64,000 nt of DNA, from contig NC_003071.7 of the NCBI RefSeq assembly GCF_000001735.4, positions 8,983,151 through 9,047,150 on the forward strand. Reading direction: 5' to 3'. The stretch comes from Arabidopsis thaliana. Lineage: Eukaryota > Streptophyta > Magnoliopsida > Brassicales > Brassicaceae. The translations under genes and the position numbers were made by a program. Below, one piece after another: positions 26,717 through 37,418 of this stretch (position 1 is the first letter of the stretch; each line of letters opens with the position of its first letter). Under the pieces are notes generated by a model. The model had not been told where the DNA came from and ran no database searches. It worked only from the letters and a program-made list of their open reading frames with translations.

Positions 26717-27917
26717 ATGAATAAGGTTGAAGAAGAAGAAAAAAAGAGGAGACTAGAAGCAAATGGATTGTTTTGGACAGAACGTTTGTTTCTGTTTCTA
26801 CTTGTCATCTTCCCAACATACCTCTTAGATCTTATCATCCCTATCATTCTCGCCACTACTCTTTTCGCATTACCATTCTTCTTCTTTTGCACTAGTCTCT
26901 CTTCAGTTGGACCATCAGTAAGTATATCTCTTCTCAGATGTTGTATGTATTAAAACAAGAACCTAACTACTTAAACATGTTAATCTGTCTGATTAGGGTA
27001 TTGGAAAAATCTGGCTGTTTATATTGGACCGCTCTACGTTTTACTTAGCCTATGAGTATTATAAACTATTGGATCGAGGCTTTGAGCTTACCTTCCTCTG
27101 GCGTCTCACCGTTTTCCTCTCCGTTGTGATCCACTCGATTTACATGTTCGAGCATTTCCTTAGATCTCATCAAGTCGTACCACCTCCTCCTCCACCTCAA
27201 TCTAAGAGTGATGAGACTCCCGGTAATTATATAAATCGGTCTAGCTATTGTTTTTCTATCATTTCTTGTTTTATGCTAATGTATGCGGTCTCTGAAGGTG
27301 AAGTGCGCGAGCAAGTGGAGAAGATGAAGGAGTTAGTGGAAGATGGGAAGAAGAGGGTGACAGTTATGCAGAACATAATCCACTCAGTTCTTGAAACTCA
27401 AAGAAAAGAGTGGGGAGAATTTCTTGATGAGTTGAGCAAAGATGGGAAGAAGACAATGACGGAATTAGATGGTATGATCTGCTCACAACTTGGAACTCTG
27501 AGGGACAACATGCGCCACAATGTTGACGAGATATGGCAAGAGCTCCGAGATGAGTTGAGATCTAAAGTCGACGAGGATATCAAAGCTTCGAGACAAGATC
27601 TAAACAAAGATGTTAAATCTGTGGCCGATCAACTCCGCGAGACCTACCTTGCCGTCCAAGAAACCATCAAAGAAGCCAAGACCCACGAAACCTACCTTAT
27701 CAACCAAAACAATAGACGGGTGATAAGAGGCGAGGACGTTGAGGGATTTACCGAGCTGAGGGAGCAAGTGCAACAACTGGCGTTTGAGGCGGAGATTACC
27801 GCAGAGGAGCTCTCAAGTGCGACGGTGGAGTTGGTGGAGGCAGGGATCGAGCAATGGGAGGAGGACAACTTCGACTATATTACTACCCTCCGTCACATGT
27901 ATCTCGATCATATCTAG
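26717..27917 (+). CDS. Membrane protein with long coiled-coil tail
   Basis: Three exons (26717..26917, 26997..27222, 27298..27917), 348 aa. The N-terminus is charged (MNKVEEEEKKRRLEANGLFW) and is followed by two adjacent hydrophobic helices (FLFLLVIFPTYLLDLIIPII and LATTLFALPFFFFCTSL). A further hydrophobic stretch lies near residues 100-120 (FLWRLTVFLSVVIHSIYMF). A Pro-rich hinge (VVPPPPPPQ) then leads into ~200 residues of heptad-like Glu/Lys/Leu coiled coil. I recognise no catalytic domain. Position matches At2g20970 from memory. The second intron (75 nt) is stop-free in the coding frame. Confidence 0.8.
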
Positions 27918-28503
27918 TTTATTTATTAGACTCTATTGTGTCTACCTTTCTTGCAGTTTTTATTTTGTTGATTTGAAAACTATATTCTCCTTGGATAACC
28001 CTGGTTTTGTTAATTGTTGCTTGTTTTTGTTTTGATCATTGTTTATCTCGTCTCCAATTAAGTTAACTTACCTATAACCATGTGTTATTTGATATAGGAA
28101 TGGGAGAGTTTTTTGGTATGGTGCAATTTGGTTATGCCTGCAAGGAATGCAGTTCCAACAACACTACTGTTCAGATGATTAGAGAATAAACATGTTGCAG
28201 TTAACAATGCTACTATTGAGTTATAGGTTCTCAACTGTGAGGAAATATATATATGGTACTGCTTGATGCATTAAATAAATGTGTCCATCTATATATTTTG
28301 GTTGAAATGGAAGGTTTTTTGCATGACGGATATTTGTTTTGCCGGTTTCAAGACTAATCTTGAGAACCACAAAATCTATCTCAATATTGAATAAACCGGC
28401 AAAAGCCACAAAAAAACCGGTTTCTATGGTTTCATATAACATCACATTTGGCCCAAATCTTAAGGCCTGAGTACCTGTTTGACAATGTCTGTCTATTGAG
28501 GAG
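27918..28503. other. Convergent 3' intergenic region upstream of the MCM10 stop
   Basis: About 590 bp between convergent genes. Includes accggtttc/gccggttt repeats near 28340-28420. No gene seen. Confidence 0.55.
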
Positions 28504-30706
28504 TCATTCTTCGTCAGAGCTGCAGAAATCTAGGAGCATCATTTTTCCGGTGGAAATCTCGGGAGTTTCCTTCCTGTGCTCTGTTTTCTTTCTCTTTGGC
28601 TCACCATTTACTTGTGTTTCTTTCGTTGATGCTTTCCTGAAGAGGAGATTCCAGAACATCTCCTTTGAGATAACTTTTATACATCAGTACAACTAAAAAA
28701 AGTAACAACTCAGGAAGATGGTACCTCTTCTCTGTCGACTTATTCACAGCTTCAGATTTCTTGTTTACGTTCTTTGATGCCTTTTGTCCTGTAATTTCAA
28801 GATCAGTCACACATTTCACCTTATAAGCTTTATTTGTATTGTGTCAAATGAGAAAGAAGAAGCATACTGGCCATCTCGTTCAAGAAACGTATTCCTTGTG
28901 AGTGTACATTAGGGGTCACTTTATCCGCGCCACTGCATAATCACAATTGGCTTTAGAATCTGAGAAGCGGGTTCTGTTCGTTATGTTAAAAGTAAAAAAC
29001 TTGTTGAGAGTTTCCAACCTTAGAGCCTTTCGGAGACCTTCCACTGATAGCACTCGAACAGGCTGAGTGGTCTTTTTGTTTCCGCTTCTATCTGCTGGTG
29101 GCTCAACTGTGTAAATCCCTTGCGATTTTAGATCTCTGAACGCTGTTCTCAAGTTCCTGAAATAGAAAAACATCCCAAGAATCATGAAAATTTCCAACTC
29201 GTGGTATGACCAACCTATGAACACGACTAGGTAGGATTAGCATACCCTCCTTTGAGTTCAGTTCTCATTGTAGCAAATTTGTCTGATGCATTCTGTGAAA
29301 AATTCATAGTTAGTGAAAAACATGGTTCATTGCATTGACGCCAGAAAACAAGACCAAAGTATTACCAAAATGTACCAGTTTATGAATCTTGCAGAATGCT
29401 CCTTGGCGCCTGAAACCAAATTCAAAGTTGTAACTCAACATTCAGGAAACAATACAAAGAGAGATGCATCGCTAAGGTAAACTTACTTGTTTACAACAGA
29501 TGTACAAGTTGTTCCATCTTTCCGCTTTGCTGTGCAGACTCCATAATCAGCTGAAACCCCCAGTTTAACCATTTGTTTAGCAGAGTTGACACTCAATGAG
29601 AACTCACGTCCCTGCCACAAACATAAATTTTTTAAAAAGAAGATTTAGTTAAGCCATCCGGCTACTGGAAAAGCTGATGCTATATACTTACCCCATTGTC
29701 CTTGCGAAGTGAGCAATTAAACAGACCGAAAACCGTTCCTGCCTTTTCTGTCTCATTCTTTTTGTAAGCATCACCAAACAAGAACAAGGAGACATTGTTT
29801 TCATTTAAGCTACCGATCTTCCATATACCATAAGCCTGCCCAATGGAGCTTGTTTTGGGTTGTCCTTTCTCTGTTATCACTCCCATTGTCGCCCAGCAGC
29901 CAGAGAGTTTGTCACCCATTAGCAAGTTCCTACACAGAAACTTGTTTTAAATCTCTTCTGCTTCCCAAGAGTAGTAAGTAATGTTTATCTATCTAAGAAG
30001 TGAACAACTTACTTTATTGTTGGCAATCGAACGAAACGGATATCTGAAAACAGATCACTTATCTCTGCAGGGCTAAGTAATTGATTCCTACAAATACATC
30101 AAAAGATTGGCTATTTCAGCTATAGATTGGAACTGAAAAAACAATCTACGACTATAGTAGCTGTGACTCACATTGCTAGAGTGAAAAGGGTTTAGCTTTA
30201 CCTAATGCGCAAGCCAGAAAACTTCTCAATGTCATTGGTATTGGAGTTGTTGGAGCCTTTGGGTTTAGTGTTTTTGGCGATTGGTTTAGGATTATAGTCA
30301 ATGCAATCTTGAACAACACTTCTGAAGTCAGACAAGTCAGAGTGACCCCTACGCTTGGGGGATTCATCATCCGTGAGATATCCTGCACAAACGTTACCTC
30401 GCATTAAGGACAAGAACAATCCAACTGAGAGAAAAGCATCAAACTTTACAGATTCTTGAGCGAATTAGATGGAAACAAGACGCCCCCAGATCAATATTCG
30501 AATCATAAGATCTATTACGCAAGTGATTGATCGAATCAGAGATGCAAATCGGAATCGCACACTGGATTTAAGAAAGCAAAAAACAAAACCCTACAAAAGT
30601 GAGAGAGAAACTCACCGGGTGCAGCAGAAGGAGAACCAGGAGGAGTTTCGAGAACCCTATCGTCAAGAGACAGAAGCAATTCAAGATCCTCTTGGTCGTT
30701 TTCCAT
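28504..30706 (-). CDS. MCM10: MCM10 DNA replication initiation factor
   Basis: Eleven exons on the complement: 30616..30706, 30202..30382, 30013..30087, 29692..29929, 29487..29611, 29376..29409, 29246..29292, 29019..29156, 28868..28932, 28725..28788, 28504..28636, giving 396 aa. The OB-fold region contains GDKLSGCWATMGVITEKGQP and SLFLFGDAYKKNETEKAG. It is followed by the CCCH zinc finger C-TAKRKDGTTC-TSVVNKRQGAFC-KIH. The C-terminus is basic and ends MMLLDFCSSDEE. MCM10 binds single-stranded DNA and links the CMG helicase to polymerase alpha at origins. Several exons are only 34-75 nt, but phases match throughout, which supports the model. Confidence 0.93.
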
Positions 30707-31676
30707 TTTTCAATTTCACGATCCAATAGCGATGCACAAGAACACAAAACAACATCTCGTGGGCGGGAGACTGAATTTCGTTGCCCGCCGAAACGCATAA
30801 GCGACGCCGTTTCGTTGTTAATAAATAATGTTTCATACCACCCGGTTTTACCGGTTCGTGAGAAAGATCAGGATGGTGAAATAAACCGGAAATTTGAGTG
30901 ACGATAGTGTCGGCATGGCATTTTTTTTTGTCTCTTAACGAGAGAGAGTAAATAAAATAGTCAGATGTCTTACGTGGTCCATCAACAACCACAGGGCCCT
31001 AATTGCCACCAACATCCACTTAAAGTGTGCCACCTGTCTTAATCATGGGCTTCTTATCAACATGCGATGGCCCAATATAAGATACTTACCCTTCTCTTTC
31101 AATAATTATCCAAATGTGCCCAAATATAGTTTTTAGAACAAATGAACAATTATATATGTTTTCGTAAACAAAATACTAATTTTCTTTGAAAACATATACG
31201 TAAATTTCAATATTGATGTATGTAGAAAGTTATGAAAAAGGAATAAGATTTTCATTAATTAATTTATTATAGTATCATCAGAAAGCAATGTTATTATTCG
31301 AAGAGAGAATAAAAATTAAAAAAATTAAATTAAATTGCTGATATTTTTTATTTTTAAAAGTAAAAGACAAAAAAAGAACAATAAAATAAATTGGTCCGTG
31401 TCTTTAGCAGCGAAGCGCACACAAAGTTTGCTTGCCTTCTGGGCTTCACGATTCTCACGACATCTGTTTATCTTCTCCGATTTCCACGTCCATGGATCTC
31501 AGTCAATGTTCCTTAATCTCTCTTTTCGATTAGTCCAATCTCCACTAATCTCTGACCTCAGATCGCTTCCGACGCCGCTGAACTGTGTCCGTCTTGATCT
31601 GTGTTTAGGAGAAAGCTTCTAGGGTTTTTGTTTTGGTTGCTGAGTAGAATTTGTTGGATCTGAAACGGAAATCAAA
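30707..31676. other. Divergent promoter region MCM10/SYT1
   Basis: About 970 bp between divergent starts. It contains a TTTCCCGCC-like E2F half-site context near 30764-30790 on the MCM10 side (gtgggcgggag, gcccgccgaa) and the SYT1 leader. E2F control is only suggested by motif and gene function. Confidence 0.45.
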
Positions 31677-34600
31677 ATGGGCTTTTTCAGTACGATACTA
31701 GGATTTTGTGGATTTGGAGTTGGGATTTCATTGGGACTTGTTATTGGTTACGTTCTCTTCGTCTACTTGCTCCCCAACGACGTCAAGGTTCGTTTTTTTC
31801 ACTGAGATTTGTGGTTCAATCCTATGTCCACGCTTGATCGTTCATAAACTACATTAGGATTAGCAAATGGAATTAAACTTATTGCTCACTTGCAACAACA
31901 TTTCTCTAGGCTTGACATGTTTACTTGAACTCTTCTTGGCTGTATTGGTGTATGTGTCTAAATTAGTTATGCATCCCAGAATAGGAATTTCCCAAACAGT
32001 GTTATGTGGTGATACAGTCATTTTACAGTTCAAGTTTGTGACCCTTTCGCTCTTATAGGATCCTGAAATTCGTTCAATAGCTGACCAAGATCCCAAAGCT
32101 ATGCTACGGATGCTTCCAGAGATACCTCTATGGGTCAAAAATCCGGATTTCGATCGTGTATGTGATTCTTCCCCCTACTCTTGATATTACAAGTTTTTTT
32201 TTTGTTGTCTCAGGCTCTGATCTTTGTCTTTCTATCTTCTTGTGAATTAGGTTGACTGGATAAACAGATTTCTCGAGTACATGTGGCCTTATCTCGACAA
32301 GGTTACATACCTGGACTGATGTTCTTGTGATACTTCACTTTCTCTTACCTTCATTTGCTAAATTTTGAATTTTGGTCTCTCCAACTATCCATGTAGGCCA
32401 TATGTAAGACTGCAAAGAATATAGCAAAACCGATCATTGAGGAGCAGATACCAAAGTACAAGATTGACTCTGTTGAATTTGAAACACTTACTCTAGGCTC
32501 TTTACCCCCTACATTTCAAGGTCGGATAATCCTTTCTTCTCATCTTTAATATCTCCTTGAATGTCCTGTTTGCATAATGGAACTAAGAACTGGAGGATGG
32601 ATGGTGGTGAAATGCGAAAGATGATTATGAATTGATTCCAGGACTTACGACGATTATTCTTCTCTTTGCAGGGATGAAAGTTTATCTCACGGATGAGAAA
32701 GAGTTGATTATGGAACCATGCTTGAAATGGGCCGCAAATCCCAATATCTTGGTTGCCATCAAGGCATTTGGGTTGAAGGCAACAGTTCAGGTAATTATGC
32801 TGCCAAGTGCTTAGTCAACCTTAAAGAAGGAACGACCTACTTAATATTATCAGTCATGATTGTCCCTCACTTACCAAGGAATTTTTGTCAGGTGGTCGAT
32901 CTGCAAGTTTTTGCTCAGCCTCGTATCACTCTCAAGCCATTAGTTCCAAGTTTCCCTTGTTTTGCCAATATCTATGTGTCTCTTATGGAGAAGGTATGTG
33001 GTATAACCTTTTTCATTATAAGGTCAATTTGTGTAGTAGTCAGCCTCATTATCAGATCTTTGGTAGAGATTTTGTGTTTTTGACTGATCCTTGCTACTAT
33101 GGCAGCCACATGTTGATTTTGGACTGAAGCTTGGTGGAGCAGATCTTATGTCAATCCCTGGCCTCTACAGATTTGTTCAGGTTGATATCTTTCTCTTACA
33201 TACATCATTCAAATCCCTGACTTGTATGAGTAAGAATTTTTTTATGAGGGAGAGGTATGATTGATCATTATATGGGCTACTCATTCTATTTAGTCTAGTT
33301 TTATGAAGAGTATTTGTTTCAATCTGTTAAGGCTGAAGGGCAGATGAAACTGTGACATTTCGTTTGGCCAATACATATGTATTTGGACATTAAATCTCTT
33401 ATTTGGTGAAAGTTGTTTGGTCTTTTTGCTTTTACGTTTCTGCTGGATCAAATATTCATTTGTAGTTCCATTGCTGCGTTAATTGTTTCAGGAGCAAATC
33501 AAGGATCAAGTTGCGAACATGTATCTCTGGCCTAAGACCCTTGTAGTTCCAATCCTTGACCCTGCAAAGTATGCCATTCTGCCTTTATCTTTTGAATAGT
33601 CAATCCATGTCTTAAATTTAATTATGCTGAGCAAATCTTAATTTTTAAACTGCAGGGCGTTCAGAAGGCCTGTTGGAATTGTCCATGTGAAAGTTGTGAG
33701 GGCTGTGGGGCTGAGGAAAAAAGATCTGATGGGCGGGGCAGATCCATTCGTGAAAATCAAGCTCTCTGAAGATAAGATTCCTTCTAAGAAGACAACAGTT
33801 AAACACAAGAATTTGAATCCTGAATGGAATGAGGAGTTCAAATTCTCGGTCAGAGATCCCCAGACTCAGGTTCTAGAGTTCAGTGTGTATGACTGGGAAC
33901 AGGTAAAAAGCTATCAAAAGGGTGACTGGTGCCTTGGAGTGGGTATATATGTAATATTTGTTTTTATAACGCAGGTTGGGAATCCCGAGAAGATGGGTAT
34001 GAATGTATTAGCTCTGAAAGAAATGGTGCCTGACGAACATAAAGCATTCACCTTGGAACTGCGTAAGACTCTGGACGGCGGTGAAGATGGGCAGCCTCCT
34101 GACAAGTATAGGGGGAAGCTGGAGGTTGAACTCTTGTATAAGCCATTCACGGAGGAAGAAATGCCCAAAGGCTTTGAAGAAACGCAAGCCGTGCAGAAAG
34201 CTCCAGAAGGCACACCGGCTGCTGGAGGAATGCTTGTGGTAATAGTGCATTCGGCTGAGGATGTTGAAGGAAAGCACCATACCAATCCTTACGTGCGCAT
34301 CTATTTCAAAGGAGAAGAGAGAAAAACAAAGCACGTGAAGAAGAACAGAGACCCAAGGTGGAATGAGGAGTTCACCTTTATGCTCGAGGAGCCTCCAGTC
34401 CGTGAGAAGCTGCACGTTGAAGTGCTGAGCACCTCTTCCAGGATAGGTCTATTGCATCCCAAGGTAACACACTCGTTTCGCTCAGAGTAACTAACACTAG
34501 CAAGTGTTTTGTGTTGGTCTAATCTAGAAGTGGTTGTTGATGGACAGGAAACACTGGGGTATGTGGATATTCCAGTGGTGGACGTGGTGAACAACAAAAG

Positions 34601-34679
34601 GATGAATCAGAAGTTTCACCTTATTGATTCTAAGAACGGAAAGATCCAAATCGAGCTCGAGTGGCGAACTGCCTCTTGA
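31677..34679 (+). CDS. SYT1: Synaptotagmin 1, ER-plasma membrane tether
   Basis: Eleven exons (31677..31787, 32059..32157, 32251..32301, 32397..32520, 32672..32790, 32892..32993, 33106..33180, 33492..33568, 33656..33902, 33975..34463, 34548..34679), 541 aa. The N-terminal membrane anchor is FGVGISLGLVIGYVLFVYLL. A lipid-binding SMP domain spans ~67-249. C2A starts near GIVHVKVVRAVGLRKKDLMG with Ca-binding Asp positions (GADPFVKIKL, VYDWEQ), and C2B starts near GGMLVVIVHSAEDVEGKHHT. SYT1 resides at ER-plasma membrane contact sites and works in freezing, salt and wounding tolerance and virus movement. Intron 9 (72 nt) is open in frame. Partial copies lie at 37.4-38.8 and 42.9-43.3 kb. Confidence 0.97.
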
Positions 34680-35492
34680 TTTCTGAGTTGATTCGAGAAC
34701 AAACAAAGAGATAATTGGTTTGATGTTGTTAAAAACTATGTGTTGTTGTACAAAATGGGCTTTAACTCTTAAAAACCAACATTCAGATTTGCAGAGCCTT
34801 CTTTTATTTGGATTTGTGTGTCTTCGACTTCTCTTTTCTATGAAATTCGGTAGTGTGAGTGACTCTCAGTTTCCACATCTCATTTTTTTAGTGAGAAGAT
34901 TTTCTCAAATTACTATTGAACAGTATAATCATATTTTTTATTTGGCAAACTAACAGTATCTATCATATATGATCGAAGATCAATGCATATTCGAAACCGA
35001 ATTTCTTGCTTCCATTGTTCTGTTTTTGAAGAGAACAAATGGAAAACTTGTTCTTGCATTCTGAAGCTGAAATATTGCGACTTTTAAAATGCATATATGC
35101 CCTAATAAATCGCGAGACCTGCTTCTTGACATAACAATTTTATAGTTTGTGGTCAGCTAGTACTTTGTTATGGTTAACAATTTGTATAAAACTAACTAAT
35201 AAACTGAGTTGATATTTTCTTAAATCTACTTTTCTCTTGGTTCAAGTTTCACGATCAATTCAAAATAATAAAATAATAGTTTTTTTTTTTTTTGGTAAAA
35301 GTAATAAAATAATAGTTGGTCACCTTATATGTTAATCTTTTTATACAACTTCAAATTGATTAAAACAAATACATGATCAAGTTGAACAATTATAAGTTGT
35401 ATGTTTTATATATATCTTCTCTTCAAGTTCAACCTTTATCATAGCAGAAGACGACGAACCAGAAAAAAGAAGATCAAACCGAAGGCTTTCCC
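34680..35492. other. SYT1 3' region and promoter of the truncated HAC1 copy
   Basis: SYT1 3' untranslated sequence, then ~500 bp (34980-35400) that matches the DNA upstream of the intact HAC1 gene, for example aaaacttgttcttg, gaaatattgcgactttt and aaaataataaaataatag. Confidence 0.7.
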
Positions 35493-36034
35493 ATGGAGGA
35501 AACAAAACCAAAGAGGTGAGTCAAGTAAAACAATTTCTAATCTTCTTTATGAACAATTCCGTATGTATGTGTTCAAGTATATGTATATTAGGGTTTTATT
35601 GTCGATTTGTTTCTACAGAGTTATCATTTACCTTACTTTTTTTTTTGTCGTTAATTGTAGGACAAATGAAGAATTTGCCAAGAGTCATGTTGAGGAGGCT
35701 TTGAACATTCCTGGTACGTTCAAAACAGATGAGGGTAATTTTAAATTTAGCAAGAGTTTCATTTCAACATTCGATCACAAATAAAACTAACAAACAATTG
35801 TGAATGGTTTTGTAGGTAGGGTTATAAATCCTGATTTCCTTTCTCAAGTGGCATCGGTTTGCAAGAAAGATAAACATTTGATCGTGGTTAGACTCTAATA
35901 TTTAATTAGTGATGACATATATTAAATCACATTAGATTAAGATTTTACACAGACCGTTTCCTTATACTAAATATGTTACCGTGAAGGCTTGTAACGCTGG
36001 AGGAAGTCGTGCTTGCGTTGAACTTCTCAATGAG
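35493..36034 (+). pseudogene. Truncated HAC1 rhodanese copy
   Basis: Four exons match HAC1: 35493..35515, 35661..35734, 35816..35886 and 35987..36034. The exon that in HAC1 encodes VEDVETVDVYTAKGF to YLDV is absent, yet the flanking exons still join in frame (MEETKPKRTNEEFAKSHVEE). The catalytic loop reads ACNAGGSRAC, two residues (Arg-Gly) shorter than ACNAGGRGSRAC in HAC1. The last HAC1 exon is missing because similarity stops at 36106, where a copia fossil begins. The copy lacks the first rhodanese strand-helix and the C-terminal third, so arsenate reductase activity is unlikely. Confidence 0.85.
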
Positions 36035-36106
36035 GTGAGTCTATATATACACACACACTTACACAATTAATAAGTATACCTATTCAAAAATATAAGTATG
36101 TCATGT

Positions 36107-37165
36107 TAGGGACTATAAGTAAATAAATAATAATTTCTAGTCTAATATGTTAATATCTTTAAAGTAGGGTAGTTAGGGTTTCTCAATAAGACAATAGACA
36201 TATTCTCTTTACCCTCTGACGTGGTATCAGAGCTAGGGTTTTAAGAAACGGAAACAAAATAAAGGGAGAGATAAGAGATCATGTGGACGACGACGACGGT
36301 GGTAACAAAGATTTGACGATAACCGGGTAATAAAGCTGTGGAAGGCGACGGTGGGACTGGCCTCACGATGGCAGAAAAAGCCATGGCTTCCCCACTTTAT
36401 CTCCATTCTTCTGATGGACCAGAGAATTTGATAACTAATGTTCAACTGAAGGGTGAAAACTATGAAGATTGGGCAAAGCATGTGCGGAACGCCTCACGAA
36501 CTAAACAAAAATTGGGATTCATTGATGGAACCTTGGAGAAACCTACCAAGGAAGATGATATGGAACAGTAGGAGGTTGTGAATACAATGCTAGTTGCATG
36601 GATAATGAATACATTCGAGCCCACAGTACGCACTTCGATATCAAGGGTGGAGGAAGCCCAAGTGTTGTGGGATGACTTAAAGCTGACGTTCTCGCCTGGG
36701 AATGAACCGTGAATCAGTGAGCTTCGAGCTGATATCGCAAATTGTAGACAGAATGGAGACACGGTGATGACATACTATGGTAGGCTAAAGAAGATGTGGG
36801 ATGAATTGGCGATTTATAAAATGATACGAACATGTAGCTGCGGAGAGTTGGCTTCACAATTGGAAGAAGATCGCAACAAGAACGCACAAACACGTTCCTA
36901 AATGGCTTGGATGCATCCCGATTTGGTATGGTATGTTGTACGATCACAAGCATAGAGCCTCTTCCTAAGTTGTCACAAGGTTATCATAGAATAGTTTGGG
37001 AATAGTGGCGACAAACGATGAGAGGAAACAAAGAAGTAACGCATGAGGCTGTAGGGTTTGTTGTGAACGCTGTGCTATGAAGATGATGATTGGTGCAGGT
37101 GAAGAGTGTGGGGATGTGTATGTGTTTCGAGGGGTGATAGGTGCGCTGATTTGATGTATGATCAA
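36107..37165 (+). mobile_element. Broken Ty1/copia retrotransposon fragment
   Basis: A fossil. A possible short 5' LTR lies at about 36107-36220, starting TG. A primer-binding-site-like tggtatcagagc (36222-36233, complementary to initiator Met tRNA) follows. A gag-like coding region runs from about 36369 to 36960, with the family signatures ENYEDWAKHVRNA, FIDGTLEKP and VLWDDL. The region is broken in several places, no pol domains are seen and no 3' LTR is recognised, so it is an incomplete, old insertion. It sits exactly where similarity of the truncated HAC1 copy to HAC1 ends. Confidence 0.7.
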
Positions 37166-37418
37166 ATTAATCCTAAGACCACTCTCTCAAATAAGAGATC
37201 GATTGTATTACTTTAGGGTCGAATTCCACAAAGCTCTCAGATCACACAATAAACTAAGTTTTCGAATTAAACTAAACCAATAGATTATCAATTAAAAGAC
37301 AAGAAAGAAGAAAATATCAAGTTGTAAATCAGATAGATAAAAATTCAGACTTACGATATTCTCAAAAAATAGATGATTAGTAGATCTAATAATGGGTAGG
37401 ATGTTATCGAAAAGTTCT
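37166..37418. other. Unassigned sequence between copia fragment and SYT1-derived block
   Basis: Contains ttagggtcgaattccacaaa, a phrase reminiscent of Ty3/gypsy (Athila-type) internal/LTR remnants, but too little to assign. No gene. Confidence 0.3.

Noticed and set aside
37166-37418. Athila-like LTR piece
   Set aside because: Only one short reminiscent phrase; not enough to call an element.
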